Part shown: in pieces, positions 5,506-14,446 of the stretch
Layout of the letters: each line of letters begins with the position of its first letter
Position numbering within the stretch: position 1 is the stretch's first letter
Assembly: GCF_007874125.1 (NCBI RefSeq)
Contig: NZ_CP040128.1
Span: forward strand, 2,728,001 to 2,792,000
Length of the DNA: 64,000 nt
Direction: 5' to 3'
From: Noviherbaspirillum sp. UKPF54
GTDB taxonomy: Bacteria; Pseudomonadota; Gammaproteobacteria; Burkholderiales; Burkholderiaceae_D
The notes under the pieces: generated by a model
Told to the model about the DNA's origin: nothing
What the model saw: only the letters and a program-made list of their open reading frames with translations
Databases searched by the model: none
Translations under genes and position numbers: made by a program

Positions 5506-8019
5506 TTGCCTCAATATTCACTGCAAGTATTTGTAGATAAAAACGGCTTCAGTTTTCCGGTTGATGAAGTATTCGGCGTAACTGGAGGACATGCCATGAT
5601 TAGTATCGCGGACGGAGGCGATATCCCTTGCGTGAGGGGGTTCTACTCCACATCAGGAGGCGACCTCCTAAAGGATGATTCCGATGGCCTTCAATTCAAA
5701 CTAGAAACAAATCCTGACTCTATATGGAGCTCTTCTGTGCTTCAAATAAATGAAGCGCAATATTTGCGTATCAAGGAGTTCATGCAAGTGATTTGGGACG
5801 CAAGCAGACAAGGGCGAATCACCTACTCTGCCATGCAAAATGACGAATTGATGAACTGCACCGGATTCGTAACTCGTGCATTAACTTTGGCCAATATAAG
5901 TTACGGAACTGACGTCAATTGGCGGCCCATCTCCTTGATTGACCAAGTTGCTCTACCGGGCAACTACCATACGGAGGGTAATTCCGATGACATTAATCGC
6001 GGTGGAAATCATGTTGTAGTCGGCGGCGGACAAGACGATATACTCCGCGGAGGGCAAGGCTACGATTACATTTTCGGCGGCGAGGGAAACGATGCCTTGT
6101 ATGGCGGGAGTAACGAAGACTCCTTATTTGGAAATGAAGGAGCCGACACTCTAGACGGGGGACAAGGCCTCGACGCAATGCATGGTGGCGCAGGTGATGA
6201 TACCTACCAAGTTTCAGATGCTGGCGATAAAACAGTCGAAACACCAGGGGAAGGAACAGACGTTGTAGTTATCCATTTTTCATTGGATGTGAATCCGTAT
6301 GTTTTACAACAGAACATCGAGAATGGCATCTTGAGTGAAGATTCCCACGACGTTAGTCTTGAAGGCAACCAGTTGGACAACGTGCTTCAAGCAAATAGTT
6401 TTGGAAGTCGCTTAGCTGGCGCCGCGGGCAATGACCGATTAATTGGCGGCATTGGCGCTGACACGTTGAAAGGCGGTTCTGGGGCCGATGCGTTATTTGG
6501 CGGAAGCGATAATGATACATTGGAAGGCGGCGATGACAACGATGCCGATACCCTTTTCGGCGGCGATGGCTCTGATACCTATGTCGTGTCCAATAACGAC
6601 GTGATTAGCGATTCTGATGACCAAGGCCAAGTGCGCCTCGACGGTACGCTTCTGACAGGCGGCTCGTATGTTGAAACCACCGTTGGCGGTACTTTGCACT
6701 ATCGCAGCACAGATGGAAGCGCTGACTATTGGTGGGATACGAATAGTCATACCCTTCTGGCGACTCGGGGCTCTAGCACGGTTACCATTCAAAACTTCAA
6801 TCCTCAAAGTAGCACTGCATTGGGCCAAACCACCTATCACTCCGGCTTGGGCATCGACCTTGTCCACGGTGCGAACGACCCTTCCCTTGTTATGCTTGAC
6901 GACCAGGCAAACTCCTTGGTCCTTTCAAAGCCCTCTACGCTATTCAGCGGAGGTGGCGACGATGTTGTTCGCGGCTCCACGGGGAATGACTACCTGCTTG
7001 GCGGAACGGGCAATGACAATTTGAACGGTGACGCGGGCAATGATGTCCTCCACGGAAATGATGGAACGGACACGCTCGACGGAGGCTATGGATTTGATTC
7101 ACTTTTCGGTGATGCCGGTAACGACACCCTTGGGGGCACCGGGGTAGCTGATGTATTCGGTAATTCCGCAGCTTGGGACCGAAACTACCACGCCGGTTGG
7201 ACCTTCGATTACAGCCTGTCGGCGTATTTTGACCCGAATTCGGTTGTCGGTAACAGTTATGTAGGTGGCGTTGGTGATGACACCCTGAACGGCACTGACG
7301 GCGCAGACGTCTATCACTTCAGCCGTGGAGATGGGCATGACACCATCAACGAGCGCTTTGGTTCCGCAGTAGACCGTTTGGTCTTTGACAGCAGTATCAC
7401 TGCCGCGGATGTCGCTGTCAGTCGGAGCGGAAACAACCTAGTGCTGGATATCACTGGTGGAGATAAAGTTACCATCAATAACTGGTACTCCACCACAGAT
7501 GGAAACGCATTCAGGCTTGAACGGGTCGAATTTGCCGATGGCACTGCTTGGTCAGCGGACGACCTGACTACACGTGGACTTACACTGTACGGCACCTCCG
7601 GAAATGATAGTCTGACGGGGGCAGATGGCTACGCAAACACGATTTTTGGTGGTGACGGAAATGATGTTCTTCGCGGGAGCTATCAAGGCGACCTGCTATT
7701 CGGTGGGTCCGGCAACGACACGTTGTACGGCAACGCTGGCAATGACAGGTTCTTTTATGCGGCTGGCGACGGCTACGATACCCTTTTCGATACAAGCGGA
7801 ACGGACGTCATCGACATGAGCGGAATTGCTCCCGAACTTGTCCATTTTTGGCGTAAGGACGCCGACCTCTACATGCAGGTTGGTGACGGAACGGATGGCA
7901 TTCTGGTGAAAAACCAGTTCTCTTCGCCTACACCGGTAATCGACATATTCCTCATCGGGAGTAACAGCTACACGGCAGACCAAGCAGCGGGAACGATGCA
8001 AATTTGGCCTGGCATGTAA
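5506..8019 (+). CDS. RTX repeat protein with papain-like N-terminal domain
   Basis: This is 837 residues from a TTG start; the frame is closed just upstream, and AGAG precedes it. Residues 1 to about 150 are not repeats. They contain GGHAMISI (His29) and LMNCTGFVTRAL (Cys118). This His-first, Asn-Cys-later order recalls permuted NlpC/P60 and LRAT-type hydrolases. Residues from about 165 carry several blocks of GGxGxDxUx calcium-binding nonapeptides (for example GGEGNDALYGG, GGSGNDTLYGN), separated by beta-rich linkers. There is no N-terminal signal peptide, as expected for type I secretion with a C-terminal signal. No ABC exporter, MFP or TolC gene is in the window. GC is lower than in the core genes. 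The likely role is a secreted enzyme or toxin; the substrate is unknown. Confidence 0.8.
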   Translation: MPQYSLQVFVDKNGFSFPVDEVFGVTGGHAMISIADGGDIPCVRGFYSTSGGDLLKDDSDGLQFKLETNPDSIWSSSVLQINEAQYLRIKEFMQVIWDASRQGRITYSAMQNDELMNCTGFVTRALTLANISYGTDVNWRPISLIDQVALPGNYHTEGNSDDINRGGNHVVVGGGQDDILRGGQGYDYIFGGEGNDALYGGSNEDSLFGNEGADTLDGGQGLDAMHGGAGDDTYQVSDAGDKTVETPGEGTDVVVIHFSLDVNPYVLQQNIENGILSEDSHDVSLEGNQLDNVLQANSFGSRLAGAAGNDRLIGGIGADTLKGGSGADALFGGSDNDTLEGGDDNDADTLFGGDGSDTYVVSNNDVISDSDDQGQVRLDGTLLTGGSYVETTVGGTLHYRSTDGSADYWWDTNSHTLLATRGSSTVTIQNFNPQSSTALGQTTYHSGLGIDLVHGANDPSLVMLDDQANSLVLSKPSTLFSGGGDDVVRGSTGNDYLLGGTGNDNLNGDAGNDVLHGNDGTDTLDGGYGFDSLFGDAGNDTLGGTGVADVFGNSAAWDRNYHAGWTFDYSLSAYFDPNSVVGNSYVGGVGDDTLNGTDGADVYHFSRGDGHDTINERFGSAVDRLVFDSSITAADVAVSRSGNNLVLDITGGDKVTINNWYSTTDGNAFRLERVEFADGTAWSADDLTTRGLTLYGTSGNDSLTGADGYANTIFGGDGNDVLRGSYQGDLLFGGSGNDTLYGNAGNDRFFYAAGDGYDTLFDTSGTDVIDMSGIAPELVHFWRKDADLYMQVGDGTDGILVKNQFSSPTPVIDIFLIGSNSYTADQAAGTMQIWPGM

Positions 8020-8031
8020 TCAGAGCAGCTA

Positions 8032-8068
8032 AAGGGCCGGCGGCGACGTCGGCCCTTAATTGTTTTCG
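8032..8068 (+). terminator. Terminator after RTX gene
   Basis: Arms AAGGGCCG (8032-8039) and CGGCCCTT (8050-8057) form an 8-bp stem with a 10-base loop, followed by AATTGTTTT. It lies 12 bases after the RTX stop. The leftward paralogue operon ends at 8056 inside the stem, so it may serve both directions. Confidence 0.55.
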
Positions 8069-8382
8069 CTTGCTTTAGACAGGCATTGGACGTAGCGTTT
8101 CAAAGACGCGTTCGACTGCCGTCGGCCATACGGACGCAACCACTCATCGCTATCGCCAATCGACTCAGGCGCTATATCTGGGTCAAATTGCTTCAGAGTG
8201 AGGTAAAGCGTCTCCCTGGTCCTCTCGACCTCCATCCGTCGACGCGCTAACGCTTCCTGGTGCTCCTGATACTCAACCGCCAAGCGGTCAAGCGCTTTCA
8301 GCTCCCCGTGCACGTTGGCTATGAGCTGCGCCAGCTTGGCCAGCGTCTTTTGCGTTCGGGTACGCGTCATGGTCAACGCCAC
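8056..8382 (-). CDS. Third, short member of coiled-coil paralogue operon
   Basis: This 108-residue protein is related to its two upstream neighbours. It has a Thr/Arg-rich start, a helical heptad-like stretch (about residues 15-65) with an E-x2-RR-x-E pattern, and then YGRR followed by SLKRYVQCL. In the longer paralogues, YGRRG leads into a C-terminal winged-helix-like part; here the protein stops there. The GTG start at 8382 has GGGAGG five bases ahead, formed by the last codons of the previous gene, so translation is coupled. An ATG at 8370 is the alternative. It may be a naturally short partner or a degraded copy. Confidence 0.55.
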   Translation of the reverse strand: MALTMTRTRTQKTLAKLAQLIANVHGELKALDRLAVEYQEHQEALARRRMEVERTRETLYLTLKQFDPDIAPESIGDSDEWLRPYGRRQSNASLKRYVQCLSKASENN

Positions 8383-8383
8383 C

Positions 8384-8971
8384 TCAACCTCCCTTTACTT
8401 CCATTTTGTCCCCATCTGCCGCCCCAGTGAGCTCCTTAAATCCCCGCAAGGTTGGAACCTCCGACTTCAAACGCCACACCGAAAAGCGAGATACGCCCGC
8501 AGAACGTGTCAAGATGCGCTCGACGAATCCGTCTTGTTCAAATTTCCGCAACGCCCGGCCAATCGTGTTGTGCTTAAAGCGTGAATATTCCCTGGGCGAC
8601 AAAATTTGCAATCCCATATGCTCAATCGCCATGCGCGCCAAGAGCTCTGTATTAACGGCGGCCGGCGCAGCTTGAGTAATCGCATCTCTCAGAAATGCCA
8701 GCAGCCCTCCGCGCCTGTCATAAGGGCGATGCGCATGGACTACGGGCAGAATCACTTCCGTTGCCATTGGCGTCGTAGACAATTCCAACGTCGCCAGACA
8801 GGCCTCTCTTGCCCGTCGAACTTTTTCGCGTTGGCGCGCTAACGTTGCCAACTCGCGCTCTCTCCGGGCGGCCAAATCGGTTATCTCGCGGTCAATTCGC
8901 TCGAGCTCGCCGGCGAGGGCCGCTGCCTCGTTGATAAGCCATTTAACATCAGGTGGGGTGACCGTTCGCAT
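8384..8971 (-). CDS. Coiled-coil / winged-helix-like paralogue 2
   Basis: This 195-residue protein begins MRTVTPPDVKWLINEA. That nearly repeats the start of the next gene upstream (MRTHTPPDLKWLLVE). It has a long charged helix likely to form a coiled coil (about residues 14-62), a YDRRGGLLAFLRDAI junction, and a C-terminal part of about 90 residues. The pattern there (NTIGRALRKFEQDGFVER, then RFSVWRLKS) looks like a winged-helix domain. The start overlaps the previous gene by 23 bases. No catalytic motif is seen. DNA binding as a coiled-coil dimer is the best guess; no family name is recognised. Confidence 0.6.
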   Translation of the reverse strand: MRTVTPPDVKWLINEAAALAGELERIDREITDLAARRERELATLARQREKVRRAREACLATLELSTTPMATEVILPVVHAHRPYDRRGGLLAFLRDAITQAAPAAVNTELLARMAIEHMGLQILSPREYSRFKHNTIGRALRKFEQDGFVERILTRSAGVSRFSVWRLKSEVPTLRGFKELTGAADGDKMEVKGG

Positions 8972-9497
8972 TATTCGACCTCGCGTTGGTGCTCCCAGCC
9001 AAGACGATAAGTTGCTCGACTGTTGGGAGGTGAGATTTCAAGCGCCAAAGCTTTACCCGGCTGCCCTCCATAGGAGCATTTTCGACCCGGCCTTGTGCGC
9101 AAAGGCGCCGTAACATTGAATGCACGGTTTTCAACGAAAAACGTCTTCTTTCGGCTTTGCTGTAAAACACCAGGCCGAAGTGCTGAGCTGCTCGGTCGGT
9201 AACTTCTTGCAGTGTCAGGCCTTTCGGCGCGGATTCCAGAAGCGACAGGACGTATTCCGTCAGGGCACCGCGCCGTCCGTACTCCTGCGTATGCCGAAAT
9301 ACTTTTCCTGCGGCCCGACAGTCGACCATCTTGTAAGCAATACTGATGGAGCGGTCGAGAGCTTTGAGCGTAAGTTCGAGCTGGGCAAGTTCGCCTGCCA
9401 GCTGAAGTCGACGTACTTTGAGGCGGTCGATATCGCCAGCCACCGTCGCTCGTTCGACAAGCAGCCACTTCAAATCGGGAGGGGTATGTGTTCGCAC
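8949..9497 (-). CDS. Coiled-coil / winged-helix-like paralogue 1
   Basis: This 182-residue protein is the first gene of the leftward three-gene operon, with a GTG start at 9495-9497. It has the shared head RTHTPPDLKWLLVE and a helical segment (about residues 15-55). EYGRRGALTEYVLSLL follows, then a winged-helix-like C-terminal part (SLKTVHSMLRRLCAQGRVE, then VKLWRLKSHLPT) that aligns with paralogue 2. A perfect 10-bp inverted repeat covers its start codon, as would fit autorepression. An operon of paralogues suggests a hetero-oligomeric DNA-binding complex. The function is unknown. Confidence 0.6.
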   Translation of the reverse strand: MRTHTPPDLKWLLVERATVAGDIDRLKVRRLQLAGELAQLELTLKALDRSISIAYKMVDCRAAGKVFRHTQEYGRRGALTEYVLSLLESAPKGLTLQEVTDRAAQHFGLVFYSKAERRRFSLKTVHSMLRRLCAQGRVENAPMEGSRVKLWRLKSHLPTVEQLIVLAGSTNARSNNANGHPT

Positions 9498-9530
9498 TTC
9501 GGTATCTCATGAAAGGGACAATACCGAAGT
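9496..9530. promoter_or_regulatory. Perfect inverted repeat at start of paralogue operon
   Basis: ACTTCGGTAT (9496-9505) and ATACCGAAGT (9521-9530) are exact reverse complements 15 bases apart. The left arm overlaps the GTG start codon of the first paralogue. A centre-to-centre spacing of 25 bases would suit a dimer or two dimers. It is a candidate operator for the operon's own products, or an RNA hairpin that hides the start site. Confidence 0.6.
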
Positions 9531-9645
9531 GAAGGAACGGTAGTTAGGGAGTTTTCGTGCTGCAATGCAGCAGAAACAACCAGGAATCCAAACTTTGGGC
9601 CATCAGCTTAATAACACCCTTGTTCTCTGGATTTGTCGAGACGGC

Positions 9646-10428
9646 TTACTTCTTCCAGTCGGGCGCGCGCTTTTCGACGAACGCCTGCACGCCTTCGAGC
9701 GCCGCCTCGTCCATCATGTTGCATGCCATGGTCTGCCCTGCGAGCTGATAGGCGGCTTCGACTCCCATCTCCAGCTGCTTGTAGAACAGCTGCTTGCCCA
9801 TGGCGATTGCCACTGAGGGTTTTGCGAGTATGCTCGCCGCCAGCCTGCCCACCTCGGCATCGAGTTCTTCCGACGCCACCACCCGGTTTACCAAGCCACG
9901 CTCGCGCGCCGTGTCCGCGTCGATGAATTCGCCGGTCAACAGCATTTCCATCGCCTGCTTGCGCGAAACGTTGCGCGCCAAGCCCACCGAGGGCGTCGCG
10001 CAGAACAGGCCGTAATTCACGCCCGAAACCGCGAACTTCGCGTCGCGCGCCGCCACCGCCAGGTCACACATCGCCACCAGCTGGCATCCGGCCGCAGTGG
10101 CAATGCCCTGCACGCGCGCGATCACCGGCTGCGGCATGTGCTGGATCGCCAGCATCATCTTGCTGCACTGGTTAAACAGCTTCCTGTAATACTCATGCGA
10201 AGGCTGCGCGCGCATCTGCTTCAGGTCGTGCCCGGCGCAAAAAGCCTTGCCGGAGGCCGCAAGCACCACCACGCGCACGCTGTCGTCGGCCTTGAGAGTA
10301 TCCAATTCGGCCTGCAGCGCCGCCATCATCTCTTCCGACAGCGGATTGAACCTGTCTCCGCGGTTGAGGGTCAGCGTAGCGACGCCGTCAATCACGGACT
10401 TGAGCACATACGGGCTATCGTTCGTCAT
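9646..10428 (-). CDS. Enoyl-CoA hydratase/isomerase family protein
   Basis: This 260-residue crotonase-fold protein starts at ATG 10428, which overlaps the rbgA stop; the longer open frame upstream is rbgA in another frame. The motifs are crotonase-like: LTLNRGDRFNPLSEEM near the N-terminus, GKAFCAGHDLKQM for the oxyanion hole, and a central ATAAGCQLVAMCDLAVAA. These enzymes hydrate or isomerise acyl-CoAs in the cytoplasm. The exact substrate cannot be told. The overlap implies co-transcription with rbgA. It is the first clear core gene after the accessory region. Confidence 0.88.
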   Translation of the reverse strand: MTNDSPYVLKSVIDGVATLTLNRGDRFNPLSEEMMAALQAELDTLKADDSVRVVVLAASGKAFCAGHDLKQMRAQPSHEYYRKLFNQCSKMMLAIQHMPQPVIARVQGIATAAGCQLVAMCDLAVAARDAKFAVSGVNYGLFCATPSVGLARNVSRKQAMEMLLTGEFIDADTARERGLVNRVVASEELDAEVGRLAASILAKPSVAIAMGKQLFYKQLEMGVEAAYQLAGQTMACNMMDEAALEGVQAFVEKRAPDWKK

Positions 10429-11338
10429 CGTCCCCCTCCTCTTCCTGTTCCTTCGGCAAACCCAGCGACGGCGGCGGCTGGTAGCTTGCGAGCAGTGCCT
10501 CCCGGCTCTGCGGCGTTTCCAGGCTGATGCGCCCCAGGGCGCCGCTGCGATAATCCAGCAGCAGCGTATGTGCCGCCTTTTCGAAATCCAGGTCGCCACC
10601 CTTCAAGCGGAACGCTCGCCGCTTGGCGATGCCTTCAATCACGGAAACACCGTCGATGCCTTCGGTCGGGAATCCGTAGCGCGCAGCGAGCAGCTGCGGA
10701 TAACGGCCAAGCAGCAAGTCCGCCAGGAACGTCGCGACCTCTTCCTCGATCACGGCATTGACGCCGACCGCATGGCTGGCGGCCAGCATCAGGCCGTCGG
10801 TGGGATGCTCGATCTTCGGCCACAGCATGCCGGGCGTATCGACCAGCACCATGTTATTGCCCAGATACAGGCGCTGCTGCGTCTTGGTCACCGCCGGCTC
10901 GTCGCCGACGGCGGCCACGCGCTTCTTGAGCAAGGCGTTCATCAGCGTCGATTTGCCGACGTTCGGGATGCCCATGATCATCATGCGCAAGGGTTTTAAT
11001 GCGGTGCCGCGATGCGGCGCCAGCTTCATGGCGAGATTCGGGACTTTCGCGACGTCGGCCGGCTTCTTGCAGCTCAGCGCCACCGCCGTGGTGTCTTTCT
11101 GTGCGTTGTAAAACTCAATCCATGCCTTGGTGGCGGCAGGATCGGCCAGATCGGCCTTGTTGAGGATTTTCAGGCAGGGGCGCTGCCGGTGGCGGCGCAA
11201 CTGCTCGATCATCGGATTGGTGCTGGCCTGCGGCAGGCGCGCATCGACCACCTCGATGACCAGGTCGGTCTTTTCCATGGATTCCGCCGCCTTCTTGCGG
11301 GCGGCGTTCATGTGACCGGGGAACCATTGTATGGACAT
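10415..11338 (-). CDS. rbgA: Ribosome biogenesis GTPase RbgA/YlqF
   Basis: This 307-residue protein begins IQWFPGHMNAARK, typical of YlqF. It shows the circularly permuted GTPase order: NKAD (G4, KILNKADLAD), then GIPNVGKST (G1), then DTPG (G3). The family acts in late large-subunit ribosome assembly by binding the 50S particle and hydrolysing GTP. The length matches the family. The C-terminal helical domain is present and ends in an acidic tail (EQEEEGDDDE). Confidence 0.92.
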   Translation of the reverse strand: MSIQWFPGHMNAARKKAAESMEKTDLVIEVVDARLPQASTNPMIEQLRRHRQRPCLKILNKADLADPAATKAWIEFYNAQKDTTAVALSCKKPADVAKVPNLAMKLAPHRGTALKPLRMMIMGIPNVGKSTLMNALLKKRVAAVGDEPAVTKTQQRLYLGNNMVLVDTPGMLWPKIEHPTDGLMLAASHAVGVNAVIEEEVATFLADLLLGRYPQLLAARYGFPTEGIDGVSVIEGIAKRRAFRLKGGDLDFEKAAHTLLLDYRSGALGRISLETPQSREALLASYQPPPSLGLPKEQEEEGDDDER

Positions 11339-11387
11339 GCGGGAATTTCTTGAGAAGGGGCAATTCGCTATTTTACCCGCTGCCCGC

Positions 11388-12320
11388 TCAATCGATTCCG
11401 GCCAATACCCGCAAATGGGCGACGACGCTGCGGCCGAGGGCCGACAGGTTGTAGCCGCCTTCCAGGCAGCTGACGATGCGTCCCTGCGCGTATTGCTGCG
11501 CGATCGTCACCACCTGCTGCGTGATCCACGCATAGTCTGCTTCCACCAAGCCCAGCTGGCCGAGGTCGTCTTCGCGGTGGGCATCGAAGCCGGCGGAGAT
11601 GAAAATCATCTCGGGCCGATGCCGGTGCAGCGCGGGCAGCCATTGCTCGCTGATCAGCTGGCGCACCAGCTCGCCTTTGCTGTAGGCCGGAACCGGCACA
11701 TTTACCATGTTGTCGGCCGGCCGCAGTTCGCTGTACGGATAAAACGGATGCTGGAAGAAGCTGACCATCAGCACCCGCGGGTCGTCGCGAAAGATCTCTT
11801 CGGTGCCGTTGCCATGATGAACATCGAAATCGACAATCGCCACGCGCTTGAGGCCGCGCACTTCCAGGGCATGCTTGGCCGCGATCGCAACGTTATCGAA
11901 CAGGCAAAAGCCCATCGCTTCATCGGGGCGCGCATGATGCCCCGGCGGGCGGATGGCGCAAAACGCGTTCTCGAGCTCGCCCGCGATGACCGCGTCGGTG
12001 GCCGCCACCGCTGCGCCCGCCGCCCTGAGCGCGGCCTTCCAGCTGTGCGAGTTCAGGAACGTGTCCGGGTCCAGCGGATAATATTCGGACTCGCCCAGTG
12101 ACGCCGCCCTGTCGCGCACCCGGGCGATCGCCTCCGGCGTGTGGACGCGTTCGATGTCGGCAAGATCGACCGCCGGCGCTTCGCGGTGCTCCAGCAGGAT
12201 GCCGATGTGGCTGGCGATCAGCTGGTCTTCGATCGCCTGCAGGCGATCAGGGCATTCCGGGTGCCAATGGCCCATTTCGTGGCGCTTGCAATCGGGATGG
12301 GTGTAGATGGCGGTGGTCAT
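11388..12320 (-). CDS. Histone deacetylase-like (class II) amidohydrolase
   Basis: This 310-residue protein has the arginase/deacetylase fold signatures. RPPGHHARPDEAMGF carries the His-His pair, and VDFDVHHGNGTEEIF carries the zinc Asp and His residues. GFDAHREDDLG supplies the later metal Asp. Bacterial members remove acyl groups from lysines or polyamines. It belongs to the acetylpolyamine-amidohydrolase/HDAC group; the substrate cannot be told. It is divergent from moxR and follows rbgA by 49 bases in the same leftward direction, probably its own transcription unit or upstream of rbgA. Confidence 0.88.
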   Translation of the reverse strand: MTTAIYTHPDCKRHEMGHWHPECPDRLQAIEDQLIASHIGILLEHREAPAVDLADIERVHTPEAIARVRDRAASLGESEYYPLDPDTFLNSHSWKAALRAAGAAVAATDAVIAGELENAFCAIRPPGHHARPDEAMGFCLFDNVAIAAKHALEVRGLKRVAIVDFDVHHGNGTEEIFRDDPRVLMVSFFQHPFYPYSELRPADNMVNVPVPAYSKGELVRQLISEQWLPALHRHRPEMIFISAGFDAHREDDLGQLGLVEADYAWITQQVVTIAQQYAQGRIVSCLEGGYNLSALGRSVVAHLRVLAGID

Positions 12321-12513
12321 GGAACGATGTACCGTGATGTTCTCGAATAGAATCTGAGGTTCGTTCCGCGCCCTGCGACGCGGAAGACGGGATGTGTTAA
12401 TAGTGTAGCCAAGAAAATGATGTAATACAGGTATACGTTAATTTGCAGCGTTTGCGCGCGCTCAATCAGGAATAAGAAGACCGTTTGTCCGTTCCACTCA
12501 CTCCGGGAAATTC

Positions 12514-13434
<921 letters not shown>

Positions 13435-13447
13435 AGAGATCGGCACC

Positions 13448-14440
13448 ATGCTCAGCGCGCTGGAACACAGCATCCGCAAACGCGCCAGCAAGTGGCTGTT
13501 CCGCTTGCGCGGCGCCGAGACGGGCGAGGTTTTCCTGAACCAGCGGCGCGTCTTCATCATGCCGACCCACCCGGGGCTGATCTTTTGCGTGATGCTGTTC
13601 GCGCTGTTCATCGCCTCGGTCAATTACAACCTGAGCCTGGGCTTCGGCTTCACCTTCCTGATTGCCGGATGCGCGCTGGTCGACATGTACCTCACCTTCC
13701 GCAACCTCGCGTACCTGCACCTGGCCGCCGGGCGCGCCAAGCCAGTGTTCGCCGGCGAACACGCGCAATTCGAACTGCACCTGATCAACCGACGCAACTA
13801 CGACCGCTATGCGATCTGGCTGGATTTCGCAGCCGACGACAGGCCGGAACTGGCTCAGGCGGCCGACGTCGCAGCCCACGCCTCGCGCAGCGTCGTGCTG
13901 GCCACGCCGGCGCACGCGCGCGGCTGGCTGCCGGCGCCGCGCGTGCGCCTGCAGACCCGTTTCCCGCTCGGTCTGCTGCGCGCCTGGAGCTACTGGCAGC
14001 CCGATGCGCAGGCGCTGGTCTATCCGCGTCCGGAAGACGACGCGCCGCCGCTGCCCCAAGCCGGCGTGGAAAACGGCAGCGGCCCGGCCGCAGCCGGCCA
14101 GGACGACTTTGCCGGGATTCGCGGCTATCAGGCAGGCGACTCGCCACGGCGGCTGGCATGGCGCCACATCGCGAAGATCGACATCGCGCTCGGCGGCCCG
14201 CTCGTGACCAAGCATTTCGAAGGCGGCACCACCACCGAGATCGTGATCGACCTCTCCGCCCTGCCGCACCGCCTCGACCTCGAAGTCCGGCTGTCGCGCA
14301 TGACGCGCTGGGTGATCGAGGCCGAAGCGCGCGGCCTGCCTTACGCATTCCGGCTGGGCGACGTCAATTTCCCCGCCACGCTCGGCCCGGCGCACCAGGA
14401 CGCCTGCCTGCGCGCATTGGCGTTATTTGGAAAGGTCTGA
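13448..14440 (+). CDS. DUF58 domain protein
   Basis: This 330-residue protein has two N-terminal membrane helices (about residues 40-80: LIFCVMLFALFIASVNYNL and FTFLIAGCALVDMYLTF) and a DUF58 region. The family hallmark GIRGYQAGDSPRRLAWRHIAK lies near residues 220-240. DUF58 proteins are von Willebrand-like partners of MoxR ATPases. It lies 13 bases after moxR and 6 before the transglutaminase gene, so one operon is clear. Its molecular role is not established. Confidence 0.88.
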   Translation: MLSALEHSIRKRASKWLFRLRGAETGEVFLNQRRVFIMPTHPGLIFCVMLFALFIASVNYNLSLGFGFTFLIAGCALVDMYLTFRNLAYLHLAAGRAKPVFAGEHAQFELHLINRRNYDRYAIWLDFAADDRPELAQAADVAAHASRSVVLATPAHARGWLPAPRVRLQTRFPLGLLRAWSYWQPDAQALVYPRPEDDAPPLPQAGVENGSGPAAAGQDDFAGIRGYQAGDSPRRLAWRHIAKIDIALGGPLVTKHFEGGTTTEIVIDLSALPHRLDLEVRLSRMTRWVIEAEARGLPYAFRLGDVNFPATLGPAHQDACLRALALFGKV

Positions 14441-14446
14441 AGCGGC

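Noticed and set aside
5506..8019. RTX repeat DNA as a tandem-repeat or mobile element
   Set aside because: The repeats are at protein level (GGxGxDxUx) and vary at DNA level; they belong to one coding sequence.
9555..9578. TGCTGC-AAT-GCAGCA hairpin as an island attachment site
   Set aside because: It has no second copy at the left of the accessory region that I could see and no tRNA beside it; too weak to call.
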